Below are positions 41,362-53,800 of a stretch of DNA of 64,000 nucleotides, one piece after another. The notes beneath the pieces are model-generated. The model searched no databases. It saw only the letters and a list, made by a program, of their open reading frames with translations, and was not told where the DNA came from. How positions within the stretch are numbered: position 1 is the stretch's first letter; every line of letters starts with the position of its first letter. Origin of the DNA: Lytechinus pictus (Eukaryota > Echinodermata > Echinoidea > Temnopleuroida > Toxopneustidae). Made by a program: the position numbers and the translations under genes. The DNA lies in contig NC_087253.1 of NCBI RefSeq assembly GCF_037042905.1, positions 13,593,001-13,657,000 of the forward strand, written 5' to 3'.

Positions 41362-42458
41362 GAAACACTATGTTGTCAACAATTGAGTTTTTTTTTTTAG
41401 TTCAAAAGGCGTTGTAAATGTCCCTGACTGGATTAGAAGTGTGACAATACCGCATATCACGTTACTAATCAAGAACTGTAGCTTTCTTCTCCACCTTCAC
41501 AAATAATTAACTTAATCTTAAAATGCTGACAAAAAAGTAAATTTCAGAATATGTAACAGATGAATTTCATGCCTATTTGTTATGTTCCGGGAAGACATCG
41601 ATCCTCTTATCTATGTTTTTTAGGGGGTGGTTAGACCTCAAGCAATAATTAGTATCAAACAGCAAGGACTTATCCGCTGGTGACTTAAATGTAATTTTAA
41701 GAATACGCAACAGAAAAATATCATGCCTGTTGATTTATTTATTTTATTTTTTTATTTTTTGGATGTCGTCGAGATTAGACCTTACGTCGTGTTAAATCTC
41801 TTACAGCGAGGACGAATAAATTGTTTCTCTGTCTCTAGTAGACCTTCAATTAACTCTAAAATTGAAAAAGGAAATGATAGAAAATGCATTTTCCACCATC
41901 TACAAATCATCATAGCAAAGTATATTACCCAGCACACTATAAGTACTTCCATCGCCATTAAAAAATTGATAGATTTAGTTGTATGAGGCAGCCAGCACAC
42001 ACGACATTGAAGATACAGGAAGTGTAGCACGGGGTAGGGTCTGCTTGCCAAGAGATCAGCATATCCGAAGGGTTTGATGAATTTTTCATTGGTTATCTAA
42101 TTTTTTTCTTTCTTTATTTTGTTTTTCTTATTTGATGTGATGAGGAATGATAAGGGATATGAAAACAAAAATATACAATGACTCATTCTCGGAACAGGCT
42201 AAAACTATTTCACACTCAGGAACATCAATACAGTCGTACCATTCTCCCTAGGCTCGTTGGCTCTCGAGAGAAGGGTACATTTGATGTTCCTTCGATGTGA
42301 AGAGTTTAGCCAGATCTTCAAACGTCGTAATATATTTGCATATTACCGTATTATTCATATCTATGTATTGGAAGAGAGTATGATATTATGTTTCATTGTG
42401 ACACTTAATGATATGATGTTTTAATACATAGTTTACATACATACAAAAAGATATGAGG

Positions 42459-42690
42459 AGAGGCGCGATAGCTCAGTCGGTAAAGCGGGGGTTTCGGATT
42501 CCGGTGACCCGGGTTCGATTCCCAAGTGGTGCGCTAGTGCCCTTTGGTAAGGCATTTATCCTCATTACCAGGTCCCTCGGAGAGGACCTTAAGCCGTTGG
42601 TCCCCTGGTTGCGTGCTCACAGGCATTCGTGCTTTCTTAGCAGTCAGGTAAAAAAACCTCGGTATAACCTCGGTATAACAAGTTAAAGAA
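42459..42690 (+). mobile_element. tRNA-derived SINE
   Basis: A tRNA-like head with A box TAGCTCAGTCGGTAAAGC and B box GGGTTCGATTCCC is followed by a conserved body (CTAGTGCCCTTTGGTAAGGC, then an AGGTCCCTCGGAGAGGACCT hairpin) and a CCTCGGTATAA duplication near the 3' end. The head retains a plausible RNA polymerase III internal promoter. It lies between copies A and B of the tandem duplication. Confidence 0.75.
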
Positions 42691-43374
42691 AAAACATATA
42701 TGTTAGTGCTTTAAAGAAGAAAGAAAAGATGAAATATAGTGTTAACTAAATGAGTCGTCAATGTACCGATGAGTTTGTAAAGAGATATTATCTTTCCTAT
42801 ATGGATTTCATTTTTTATATGTCAATAAGTCAAAAAATGAAGTTGTTGAACAATAAAAACCTCTCAATACAAAAAGAAAAGAAATGTAAATCTTTTTCAA
42901 ACGTTAATCTATAGCGAGTGTATGCATATTTCATATGACGTCATTGCTTAGTACATAATCATGATTGTAGGCTACAGTAGCGCAATGTGCAAAATTTTGG
43001 ACCTTTTTAATACAAAAATCTAATTTTCTGATTGATTTTAACATGATATTCAAAAGATATCATATGTCCCCCCTTTTCCGTCCCTTTTCTTTCTTTTTTC
43101 TCCCTTTTTCTTGGTGGTGAAATTTTCGGGGGTTATTGGCCCCCAGCCCCCTCTCCATCAATACGCAAGTGACAGGCAATATGAAAATTATGTACATTAT
43201 TAAGGCAAAGATTTTCTTTAAGATGTATTATTGATACTTGTTTTCCCGCTGTTTTCATGTTTTATTACGGTTTCATGGTATTTACAACTAAAATCAACCC
43301 GGCCTCCCACACTCATTTCTTTTCTTCAGTTTCTCTTCCTTAATCATGTTACTCTGCGTTAACCCACAATAATC

Positions 43375-43720
43375 GCTCTCTATCTCTCTTTCTCTCATCC
43401 TCTGCATCTATCAATTTTTTTTTCTCTCTCTCCCTCTCTCTATCTTCCCGTCTTTCTCTCCCTATCTATCTCTCTCCATACAAAAATTCACACATACACA
43501 CACACCCTTACACACACTTTCTCTGTCTCCCTCTCTCCATCTATCTAGTTCTCTCTCACACAAACGCATCTCTCTCACTCTCACACCATACTCTCCCTCT
43601 CTCTCTCTCTCTCTATCTCTATCTGTCTCTCTCGAACATACACCAATACTATCAGTCTCTGTCTGTTTCTCTTTATCCCTATGTCTCCTTCTATCTCTCT
43701 CACACACATACGCACACGCC
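43375..43720. repeat. CT-rich microsatellite (copy B)
   Basis: Homologue of the 37,445 tract, with fewer higher-order blocks. Followed at 43,815-43,855 by a GTGTGT run. Confidence 0.75.
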
Positions 43721-45548
43721 ATGGTGGACGTAAAAAAAACCCTCCATAAAAGCACAAAAGTGTGGACACACTATTTACGATACAAAAGCAGCTGCAGCAG
43801 CCGGGGACGCTTGTGTGAGGGAGGGTGTGTGTGGGTGTGTGTGTGTGTGTGTGAAATTGTACTAGCTTCTCAGGAGGACATTTCCTTACATTTTACCTAT
43901 CAACCTGGGACGTGTCCCCGGTCCAGGTTTAATACTCGTGATTTGTAATAAACCCAAGCTTTGAGACTATATATGAAATCGGGTCATTTTACAGCTATTT
44001 GCAGCCATTTTGAGATGCTGAATGAGGGTAGTTCACATTTACCAAACGTTCCCGGTTTGATAGTGTCTGTGATACTCGCGTCCGCAGTTATCACCTACAC
44101 ATATTCCTGACAAACACTCCCACCACTCACTCACACACACACGCACACACACCCACCTAGTCGTTCCTTTTTTCCCATTCCGAAACTTTTGCGCAGAAAG
44201 TCCTAATCATTTGAGAATGCATTTTGCCAGAGAAAAAAAATTATTTAAGGGATCTTTCCACAATGTCGAGGGCCAACGAGGCCGATTTTTCTCAAATTCT
44301 TTTTTATTCTTAATTGTTTATTAACCGCAACATATTTAGATGGTCTAGGTTACATTTAACATTGAAGAATAGGCTCAGCCTGAACTCTTCAAATGAAGTA
44401 GACAAAAATCTTGATGAAAAATAATTTCATGATCATTTTTATGCATGTGCTGTAAATAGCCTTTGTACAATCTTAGCCTTTTTATCTTACTTGCATCTTA
44501 CTACGTATCTTTGTCTTTTTTTTCTTTACTTTTTTTTTAAATATCGTTTTATATGATTTATGTATTTTAATGGACTTGAATAAATCAATAAATGAGAAAA
44601 AAATGAAAATACAATATGATAGAATTTGCCTCGTGTGCTATCCACGCTATAATTCTGCTGGACACCGAAGTATGAAGATAAAAAAAAACGTAAGTTTACA
44701 ACCCATAAGTACGACTATATATATAAGAAGTACTCTAAAGGAAAAAAAAGAACGAAGATACTTTGTTGATACATTTCCATTTTAATCAGTAAGAGATTTG
44801 ACGATTGTCAAATACCTGATATGAGAAAAGTATTATCCCCGTTGGGTGAGATTGATATATGACATATATATATGATTATTCATGTAATATACATACAATC
44901 AACATATTTTACTACTTTTTATACAAGACTTTAATGAACGGTTTCTACTTTTTCGTAATTTCTCGTACTTGTCAAGGGCTTTGAATATTTACTAATTGAC
45001 TGAAGTAGACTTTTTTATCATATGTGCTTGCAAAACTTCCAATTTCACTTCACGAGCTTTATCTATCACAAACAGGAATACAAATAGCGACAATGCACAA
45101 AATATAAATCAAGAAGCGTATGTATGTTTGTTCAAAAGTGTATAGATATACTAAAGATTTGTGAAACTACCATAAAATACAAGATCACACAATGCTCGTT
45201 AACATCATCACAACTGAAGATATCGATAAAATTCATCTCATTTCATCGTTTGATTACTTTTAGTAATTTATATATTCATTACATTAATTGACAATCGTTG
45301 TCAGTGAACAGCTGTTAACATGATTTATTTTTATTTACTTAGATTTTAATGTATTGATATTCGGACTAACAAACGACTTCACGGGTTTACTTGTTACCAT
45401 AATGTGTCAAAAGAACTACTCTTACCTTCCTTATATGAAAGAGAAGAGGAGGTGCCTATATACAGAGTTTATAATGCCACTGCCACAACCGTGAACCCTA
45501 TACCGGACCAACCAAAGTATATAACGGTATTTCCCTTTACATGAGATC

Positions 45549-45822
45549 AGGGACCCGTTTCACAAAGAGTTACGATTGATCCAATCAACCACATCTATGG
45601 AAAGCCAACAACGTCAACATCTAAAATACATGTTTGTTCAAAATATCTTCTGAATATGATGTATATATTTATACATTCACTGTTTTCTTTACATTTCAGT
45701 GTGCTTTTTTTTCAATGGACAATGTGCAAAGTTCCTAAAGACAAAAATCATGCCATTGATGTATTATCGTTATACTTGATGCTAATTGGATCAATCGTTA
45801 CTCTTTGTAAGACGGGGTCCGG
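45549..45822. mobile_element. CTTACAAAGAG-family MITE, copy 3
   Basis: Same family (TTTCACAAAGAGTTACGATT ... mirror), about 270 bp, upstream of the class A GPCR's 3' end inside the copy-B-only segment. Confidence 0.65.
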
Positions 45823-46228
45823 TTATTTGGAGCCGGTTTCATTGGTCGACTCCTATAATGCAAAACGCTTCTTTTTAGGGAAAAAGAACGTTTTGACTGT
45901 TATCAATAATAATAATCATCATAATCATAATAATAGTAATAATAATAATAAAACCCAATGTTTATAACGCGCTTTTCCCTAATTAATGGTCAAAGAATTC
46001 GAAATGTTAAATATCCTTATATAGTATACAACAAGAAATAGACAATAACAAATGTATAAAATGAAGGAAGTTGCCTACCCCCCCCCCCAAAAAAAAAAAA
46101 GTTTTTACTGAGTGACTTTTGAATTATGTGAGAGGGGATTTGTTCAATTCCATTAATGAAACAGTGAAAGTGTTATCTCCAGCCTGTTTTCTTTTAGTTG
46201 GATTTGTTTTCAGAGGATGTAGATCTTC

Positions 46229-46495
46229 TACACTGTTAGAAAATTTACCATTAAAATAAAAGAAGTTCCTGCAGCAGAGTCTCGAGAACACCTGTAATCT
46301 TACCAGATTGCGTATTTGGTGTATGGAACCTTACAAATGTCCTTAAATAAAACAGCCTTCTCCCCGTTTTTAAACAGACCTGTTCTGTTAAATTGCAGAA
46401 AATTCCTGTTTTATGAATTTACAGAATGATTCTGTTATTGCTTTCTGCAAAATCTTCTGCTTTTTCTGTGAAATCAGGGGGGTTTTATCAGTGTA
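46229..46495. mobile_element. TACACTG-ended MITE near class A GPCR 3' end
   Basis: 267 bp with TACACTG at the left and CAGTGTA at the right and weakly mirrored interior. It ends about 110 bp past the receptor's stop codon and so probably marks the limit of a short 3' UTR. Confidence 0.5.
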
Positions 46496-46605
46496 CCTGG
46501 AACATAAATTTCTTAACAATCGGACAAATATTTTGCGGCTATATAGGTAATTAACTGGTTAATGTACCGAAGTAGCTTGAAATGGTTCGTAGTCTAATTC
46601 GTTGA

Positions 46606-47667
46606 TTAAACGTTTTGCAAAAAGGATCTTAATTGCCGAGATGGAAATGGGATATCACGAAAAGACCCCGTCAAAATACATCGAAATACTTTCCGAAAAT
46701 CAGAGTGTGTGAAGGCATAAATAATTGGGTTTATTGCAGAGTTACTGAAGATGAGACAAAACCCTAGATGAATTAGGATTTGATTAGAACTGTTAACTAA
46801 AGTGAGTGGTGGTATAAAGCTGAACAGGAATACAAAGGTAACCAATGCCAGGTTCTTGGTTATCGCAATATCGCGAGCCGCATATCCGTTCACGGCTCTC
46901 GCGGGATTCTGTTGATTCTGGGCTTGGTGAACTGGTGTCTGGGGTCGGGGTGCGGGCTCGTTTCGATTTCCTTCCTCACGAGGTCGATTCCGGGCGGCGT
47001 CCTCCGCAACTCTCTTAATGTGAGCCCGAACATAAAGAATGATTTTCAAATAACTCACGAATATGAAAGAAAAATGCCCAATGACAAAGATTCCGATGTA
47101 TACTTCCATGAAACTAGAAAGGATCTCCACTTCGGGGACTCTGTATAATTTCGCCTTTGAATCATACACAGACCGTAATCCAACCAGATAGAAAAGTACT
47201 TCCTGGGTAAGGGCTACACACCACGTGCCCATGACCATCAGTTTGAGTTTTTTCGTCGTGAACACTTTGTTGAAAACATTCGCTGGTCGCGTAATTTTAA
47301 TGAACCTCATGATTGCAAGAAAGGTCAAGTTTTGTATAGTTGTTTGAACAGAAACTTTAACGCCTATCCCGGATATAATTGCAAAACTACCCGGTATAAA
47401 GGGCACGTTCGCTGACAAAAGGGTCACGATCTCACTGGGAATACACAGGCAATTGATCAAGTCGCAGACGGCTAGATTGACCACAAAGACATTTGTTTTT
47501 GTTCGTAGTTTAGTTGATAAGAATACGGAAATAATGATCAAGCAGTTACCCACCAGACCGATAAATATTATCAAGATGAAGAAGGTTGCCGTGATGATAT
47601 ACCAAGACGGATGAACCGATGCCGCATCTCCTGATGTCAAATTTGTCGAATTCGTGTTCCCATCCAT
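46606..47667 (-). CDS. Rhodopsin-class (class A) GPCR, single exon, divergent
   Basis: An uninterrupted 353-residue receptor. It has an N-terminal stretch with NST/NLT glycosylation sequons (residues 5-10), seven hydrophobic helices, a Pro/Arg/Gln-rich third cytoplasmic loop (about 221-265) and a short tail. Present hallmarks: GN in TM1 (N41), LAVCD in TM2 (D69), the TM4 tryptophan (W149) and NPIIY in TM7 (313-317). Missing or altered hallmarks: the DRY box is MRF (120-122), TM6 has FSFIP instead of CWLP, and I find no cysteine at the top of TM3 or in loop 2, so the usual extracellular disulfide is absent. Single-exon GPCRs of this type are known in large lineage-specific expansions in sea urchins. 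The ligand is not predictable. It lies in the 3-kb segment found only in copy B of the local tandem duplication. Confidence 0.85.
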   Translation of the reverse strand: MDGNTNSTNLTSGDAASVHPSWYIITATFFILIIFIGLVGNCLIIISVFLSTKLRTKTNVFVVNLAVCDLINCLCIPSEIVTLLSANVPFIPGSFAIISGIGVKVSVQTTIQNLTFLAIMRFIKITRPANVFNKVFTTKKLKLMVMGTWCVALTQEVLFYLVGLRSVYDSKAKLYRVPEVEILSSFMEVYIGIFVIGHFSFIFVSYLKIILYVRAHIKRVAEDAARNRPREEGNRNEPAPRPQTPVHQAQNQQNPARAVNGYAARDIAITKNLALVTFVFLFSFIPPLTLVNSSNQILIHLGFCLIFSNSAINPIIYAFTHSDFRKVFRCILTGSFRDIPFPSRQLRSFLQNV

Positions 47668-48449
47668 ATCAATATTTTAATAAGAGGATTTGCGGTTTCA
47701 ACTGATCTAATCTGGGAATTTGAAGAGTGCCTATCTACTTGCCAAATGGCGCTTCTGGTGGAACTGAATTAAAACATAAGATTGTCATAAACTTGGAAAG
47801 ACAGTTAATTATCTTCAATCTCAAAAGAATGGCTGTATAAGAAACACTATGTTGTCAACAATTGAGTTTTTTTTTTTAGTTCAAAAGGCATTGTAAATGT
47901 CTCTGACTGGATAAGAAGTGTGACAATATCGAATATCACGTTACTGATCAAAAACTGTAGCTTTCTTCTCCACCTCCACAAATAATGAACTTAATCTTAA
48001 AATGCTGACCAAAAAGTAAATTTCTGAATATGTAACAGATAAATTTCATTCCTATTTTTATATTTCGGGAAGACATCGATTCATTTATCTATTTATTATA
48101 TTTTTGGTTGGTTAGGTAAAAGCTCAAGCAGTGTTAAATATCTTACAGCAAGGACTGATCCGCTGATGACTGAAATGTAATTTTCAGAATACGCAACAGA
48201 TAACTAGCATGCCTATTTATTTGTTCATGTATTTATTTTATTATTTGTTGGGGGGTCGTCGAGATAAGACCTCGCGTCGTGTTAAATCTCTTACAGCGAG
48301 GACGAATAAATGATTTCTGTGTCACGAGAAGTCCTTCAAAAATTGAAAAAGGAAATGAGGGAAAATGTATCTTCCACAGTCTTCAGATTATCATAGCAAG
48401 GTATATCACACAGCACACTATACGTACCTCCATCGCTATTAAAAATTAA

Positions 48450-49054
48450 AGGACAAGTCCACCCCCAACATAATGTTGATTTGAATATAAAGAGAAAAAT
48501 CAAACCAGCATAAGACTGAAAATTTCATCAAAATTAGATGTAAAATAAAAAAGTTATTACATTTTAAATTTTCGCTTAATTTCACAAAATAGTTTAAGCA
48601 CATCCCGGTCGGTATGCAAATGAGGGAACTGATGACATCACTCACTCACTATTTCTTTTGTATTTTTTAATAAATGAAATATGAAATATTCTGATTTTCT
48701 CCTCATTGTCCTGTGAAACAGAGTTTTATTTCTCCCTGGACATGTTGAATTACCACTGCTTAACATTTTATAGTTCAGTCAAGTTTGTCCTCATTGTCAA
48801 ATCTGCAAAAATTGAAATAATGTATAATTCGAACGATAACAAACAAAAAAAATAGTGAGTGAGGGACATCATCGATTCTCTCGTTTGCATGTGACTAAAT
48901 TGTGCATAAAACTATTTTGTGAAAAATAAGCAAAACTTTAAAATGTCGTAACTTTCTTATTTTACATCCGTTTTTGATGAAATTTTCAGTGTTATGCTTG
49001 TCTTATTTTTCTCTATTGATTCAAATCAAAATTTTTCTGAGGCGAACTTAACCT
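48450..49054. mobile_element. TTAA-flanked MITE in duplication copy B
   Basis: A 605-bp element with about 150-bp imperfect terminal inverted repeats. It starts AGGACAAGTCCACC, ends with the complement of AGGTTAAGTTCGCC, and is flanked by TTAA on both sides. Copy A of the local duplication has the unoccupied site (TTGA, one base from TTAA), so the insertion is directly visible. TTAA duplications are the signature of piggyBac-type transposition. Confidence 0.82.
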
Positions 49055-49348
49055 TTAATAGAGTTAGTTGTATGAGGCAGCACACACGACCTTAAGATAC
49101 AGGAAATGTAGCACTGGGGCATGGGGCTGCTTGCCAAGCGATCAGCATATCCGAAGGGTTTTATGAATTTTCCATAGGTTATTTAATAGGTTTTCTTTCT
49201 TTCTTTATTTCTTATTTGATGTGATGAGGAATGATAAGGGATATGAAAACAAAAATGTACAATGACTCATTCTCGGAACAGGCTAAAACTATTCACACTC
49301 AGGAACATCAATACAGTCGGACCTTGCTACCCCGCGAATTGTGACACA

Positions 49349-49467
49349 CAGTAGCGGACCGTGACCCGGAGGAAACAAAGCATTGGAGGGGCACTGTATT
49401 GTTTGTGAACAATGCTCTGCCCCCCCCCCCCAATGCTTTGTCTCCTCCGGGTCACGGTCCGCCACTG
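49349..49467. mobile_element. Palindromic hAT mini-MITE, copy 3
   Basis: A 119-bp copy with a perfect 8-bp duplication GTGACACA. It lies just past the right end of tandem-duplication copy B. The three copies differ mainly in the length of the central C-run. Confidence 0.82.
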
Positions 49468-49469
49468 GT

Positions 49470-50743
49470 GACACATAACTGTTCTTTTTTGACAATGAGA
49501 AATAAAAGCGATCAAACTGAATATATTACCAGTAAGAGAACTTGGCTATTTTGACTACTAAGAAGACTGGGGAATGATTCAACTCCCCCGCCCCCTTATT
49601 TTTTTTTTTTTTATTTTTTTTTTTTTATTATCTTTTTTTAAACAAACAAGTGCACACCTAGTTACCAATAATGCATATAGCATTTCCATTTATTTGAAAG
49701 CAGAATAAAAGAGCATTGGAGATTAAATGCATTGCTCACGGTCATAGGTGCCGCGGCCGGGGATCGAACCCCGGACTTTCCATGTATAGCCAGGCGCCTT
49801 AGACCACTCGGCCACGGCACCTCCACATGGCTTATGGCTCAGACAATCGACCGCGAGATCGCGATTAAAATCGCTCCGAAAATTGTATACTCTACAAAAA
49901 TGTCAGATCGAATTTCATCATTCACATTTATTCATAACTTCAGAGTTTTACTGAAATCAACTAAATAAGGCCCTGAAACTGCAATTTTTTTTTCTTATTC
50001 ACAGACTCCTTGAAGGATTCTGAACGAAATGTACTTTTCTTTTTAAATCGACATCCAAGACTTTGTAGTTTATTGCTTTTTATATTTTATGTAACTCTGT
50101 TTTTCGACTTTATTATTGTTCATTTTCGATGGAAATCGTAAGCGACATTATTCTGATCATAGATAAAATTAAATCGAATGAGTTAATAAGTGAAAGAAAA
50201 ATAATGATACATTTTTAAGGAATTTGGCTCAAAAAGAAAATTAAATTATCAACGAATTCACGTTTTTGAGGCCTGACATGCACTTACAAAAAGTTGCGTA
50301 ACTTCGGAATCCCGTACCCTAGGGTCGGAAATTTGGTCTCAAACGTTCAGCGAGACTTGACAAATGGAACGACGCGGCTATGGCCATTGGCTATCCATTG
50401 GAAAATCACATAAACTTGAGACAAAGTTTAGATTACACCCCAGATCAAACTACGGGACTACAAGTATATAGATCAATATCTAACACCTCAACATTCAATT
50501 TCAATTTAGAGCTATTCAACTTTTATTCCGTGTCATCTTTTATTTCATCTTTTTTTTTCGGGGGGGCAAAGTTTCCTCCCAAAATTTAAGCACCGTATCA
50601 TTCTTTATTTTTATCCAGCACATTTAGAAAAGAATAATTGTCTCAGAGGCATATGAGCCTGTAATTTTTACTTCACTTTCCTTCTTTAGTTCCAAATAAG
50701 TGGTTAATATTTTACGAACCATATCATTTTATCATACAGTAAT
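49470..50743. other. Intergenic region between class A GPCR and MCT-like gene
   Basis: A poly-T run (about 49,595-49,635), the tRNA-like pseudogene, and AT-rich sequence with a G-run at 50,558. No further gene seen. Confidence 0.5.
49747..49821 (-). pseudogene. tRNA-Leu-like pseudogene or SINE head
   Basis: On the minus strand a 75-nt segment begins and ends with a perfect 7-bp acceptor-like stem (GGTGCCG/CGGCACC). It has a good A box (TGGCCGAGTGGTCTAAGGC, as in tRNA-Leu) and B box (GGTTCGATCCC). The anticodon stem does not pair, the long variable arm expected for Leu is missing, and there are extra bases between the T arm and the acceptor. I therefore call it tRNA-derived rather than functional. 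Confidence 0.5.
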
Positions 50744-50749
50744 TTTATT
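50744..50749 (-). terminator. Possible poly(A) signal of the MCT-like gene
   Basis: An AATAAA hexamer on the minus strand about 103 nt past the TAA stop, in AT-rich non-repeat sequence. The distance suits a short 3' UTR. No transcript evidence is available, and such hexamers also occur by chance in AT-rich DNA. Confidence 0.4.
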
Positions 50750-50851
50750 ATCTAATACTGCATTAGAAAATAGTGGTGATCCACAAATTCAGCTGATTTT
50801 CCAGCTTAATCAACTTTAAATCAAGATTGGCAATACTTAAATTAAAGTAAA

Positions 50852-53800
50852 TTAAGTTCCTGATCGGCATCGGAATTGTCCACCAAGCACCGGTTCGAGC
50901 ACCATGATGATTCCAGCAAGTACAAAAGCAGATCCCCCAGCATAGAAGACGACAGCATAGTCCATGAACAAGCCGTAGAGGGCGCCTGTTGGGATTTTAA
51001 AGTTTAGGCATAAGTATAATCAAGGTATAATCAAATCATATATTTCCACAATAATTTTAAAACATTACAAATAAGTGGTAACAGCATCGATATTTTATAA
51101 AAATGATAATAATAATAATTAAAAAAAATATAGAGCTAAAGACCTTGATGGTACAGGAACCGTACTCCGTCACAAAATTAAAAGTGTATGAGATCATACC
51201 ATTACGTGCGCCACTTGACCTTTTGAAGTACTTTTAAGTTATTCTGGTGGACTCAAACGAGCACGTGCTACGTCCATTTTTTTTTTTTTGGTATCGATGG
51301 GTAGCAGTGATGTGTTGAATAAGAAGTGGTTTGAATTGTACAAACTGGGGCCCGTTGCAGAAAGAGTTGCGTTTAAACGCAAGTCAAAAAATCAATCGCA
51401 ACTCCCAAATGCGCACTGTTGATTGGTTGAAAATCAAGTTGCGATTGATTTTTAGAGTTGCTATTGATTGCAACTCTTTCTGCAACGGGCCCCAGGGGCA
51501 ATGGTTTGTAATAGATTTTATAACCCCCCCCCCCCCCAATCACTCATTTACAAACGTCACAAAAACGCCACGTCTTATAGACACAAGGGCAAAAGATGAA
51601 AAGGAAGTTTGGAATGTTTGAAATATTCTTGGATAAAAAAAATATTCTCCAATGGTAACTCTCCTTGTAACACAGAAGTGCAAAAGTTAGCCTTGAATGC
51701 GTGCTATTCAGTGTATTGACGGATGTTCGCGTAAACCATGTAAACGATTACGTAATATGACAGATAAACATAATTTGGCTTAGCATCACCAAGATTTTCT
51801 ACTTGACGTGTCAAAAGAGCGATATGAATTTCAATTTTAGATTTTTATTTTTTTTTTTCATTTATCATTACCTGCAGTCGGTGGTCCTACAAGGAATCCC
51901 AGCCCCTGCATCTCGATGACGAACCCAAAGGAGTATCCGAGAGTGTCCAAACCTACAAAGGCTACAAGCAGGGCAGGAGTCAGTGAATCAGTGGAACCGG
52001 CAATCAGTGCAAATAGAGAAGCAAGAACAGCGAGGCTCAGGTAACCTGAAGCCAATGGCACCAAGAGCAGGAGGGTACCTGCTAGTGTACAGCTCGATAC
52101 GTAACCGAGCATCCTCCGATGTTTTCCGATGATGCGATCAAACACGAAGCCAACGAGGATCCTTCCGAGAGTATCCATGATGCCCATGACGGACAGGATA
52201 AAAGACCACTCGTCCTCGCCGACACCAATCCGGATTGCGTACGCTTTAAAGTAGACGTATGGTAACTGGTAACCTATACAGAGGATGAAGTTTGAGATGG
52301 CGAACACCACAAGGAATCGGTTATCGAGTAGCCTCAATACTTTGTAAAATGGTGATAAACAGCGCCCGCAACGGCTGTCTGAGTGAATGGACTCTGGCAC
52401 TACAATGGTAGAGGCTGACGGTATTCTATTGGAGTAGATATCCATTGCTGCAGTGTAAGGTATGATGCTTGACAAAGTGCGTGCATCCTCCGCGATACCC
52501 AACGGGGTGACCGTTCCCGCTCTTAGAATATTCAGTGTATCCGCTTCTTTGTTTTCTCCTGAGGAACCGGCTGATGGTTTCGATGGACCCGACAGTGACG
52601 TCACAGATACGTTTTTGCTGACATTTCGACTCACACCTTGACTCACGCTCCCAACCGGAAGGTAGCTGCTCAACGAGAAAATAGAGTCCAGCTCAGTGTG
52701 GTCCCCTTCCATCAAACTCATCTCGAGTTCCTGCCTCTCAAGGTCTCTGAGATGCTTCTGGTAATCTTCAGGGGATGGACGTTCTGGGATAAGCTTGGGG
52801 ATGTACGTAGCACCACAAAGACATAGAATAAGTTCCAGGGCACCCAGGATGAGAAAGGCGTGTCTCCAGCCAACCTCTTCGACAATGATCTGGACGATTG
52901 GAGCGAACATGAAGGTGCCCATACCTGAACCAGCGACCACGAACCCTGTAGCGATAGATCGACGCTTCTCGAAGAATCGACCTACCATGACGATACAGGG
53001 TAGGTAACAGAGACCGAATCCAAAACCTAAGAAGAATTTTAAAAAATTATGAGAAACATACTTGACGTAATATAGACTTCTATACATCAATAACAAAGGA
53101 TTCACTCGCGTGAAAATGCGGAGAGATTTACCCAAGTAAAAAAAATCAAGAACATTACTATCAAAACAGACCATCTCTTCTATTTTCCTTTATTTCTCGG
53201 ATATGTTATTATTTAGTTTCTCCTTTCTTTATTTCTCAGTTATTCCCATTCATCCTCTGAATCCTAAAGTAATATCATGGCATAACGAACCTGTCAGGGC
53301 ACCATATGTAAAGAACAGAGAGTCGAGAGAGGACGCTGCGGCACTAAGGCAGAGTCCAGCTGATGACAGCAAACCGCCGATGATTGCAATAACCTGGGCA
53401 CCGAACCGACCAACCAAGACACTGGTGATGGGACCTGCCAAGTAAGGTATATTATACCACAGTAACATCAATCAACATAAATCCTAACCGATCGATGATA
53501 TGCCATTCGAAATAAATTAATAGATTTGATCGATCTGGTTATAATTTGATTGGTGTGGCTGTTATTTGGCAAACAGATAAATCTAAACATGCAGATAGAA
53601 TAGCCAACGTTTCCTATTCCTCAAGGAAATGTGGATCATTTAATGTCATTTCTTTGCTTATTTCTCGTACAACGTCTGTTTTCTGTTACATGACGTTTGC
53701 TCTGGCGACAATTGCTCCGGGCTTTATTTCGTCTAAGATTGGAGTTGCAATGGGATTTTATTTTATTTTTAGGGTTAGGTTTATGATAGGGTATCGTGTT

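Larger units (their letters stand above)
36932..42245 (+). repeat. Tandem segmental duplication, copy A
   Basis: Matches copy B in order and orientation: the left block (36,932-39,215) to 42,880-44,765 plus 47,812-47,840, and the right block (41,362-42,245) to 47,847-49,325. It includes the CT-rich microsatellite, the CATTTTGAGATGCTGAATGA block and the AACACTATGTTGTCAAC block. Differences are mostly clean insertions. Confidence 0.82.
42880..49325 (+). repeat. Tandem segmental duplication, copy B
   Basis: Second copy, enlarged by a 3-kb segment with the class A GPCR (44,766-47,810) and by a 605-bp TTAA MITE (48,450-49,054). It lacks the foldback element and TA-type MITE found in copy A. Confidence 0.82.

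Noticed and set aside
40900..41386. Open frames of about 110-148 codons on both strands with 5-residue repeats
   Set aside because: They are the 15-bp tandem arm of a foldback transposon; the period is a multiple of three, so frames stay open by construction.
49747..49821. Functional tRNA-Leu gene
   Set aside because: The acceptor ends pair, but the anticodon stem and the long variable arm are missing and the T arm is misplaced, so it is kept only as tRNA-derived.
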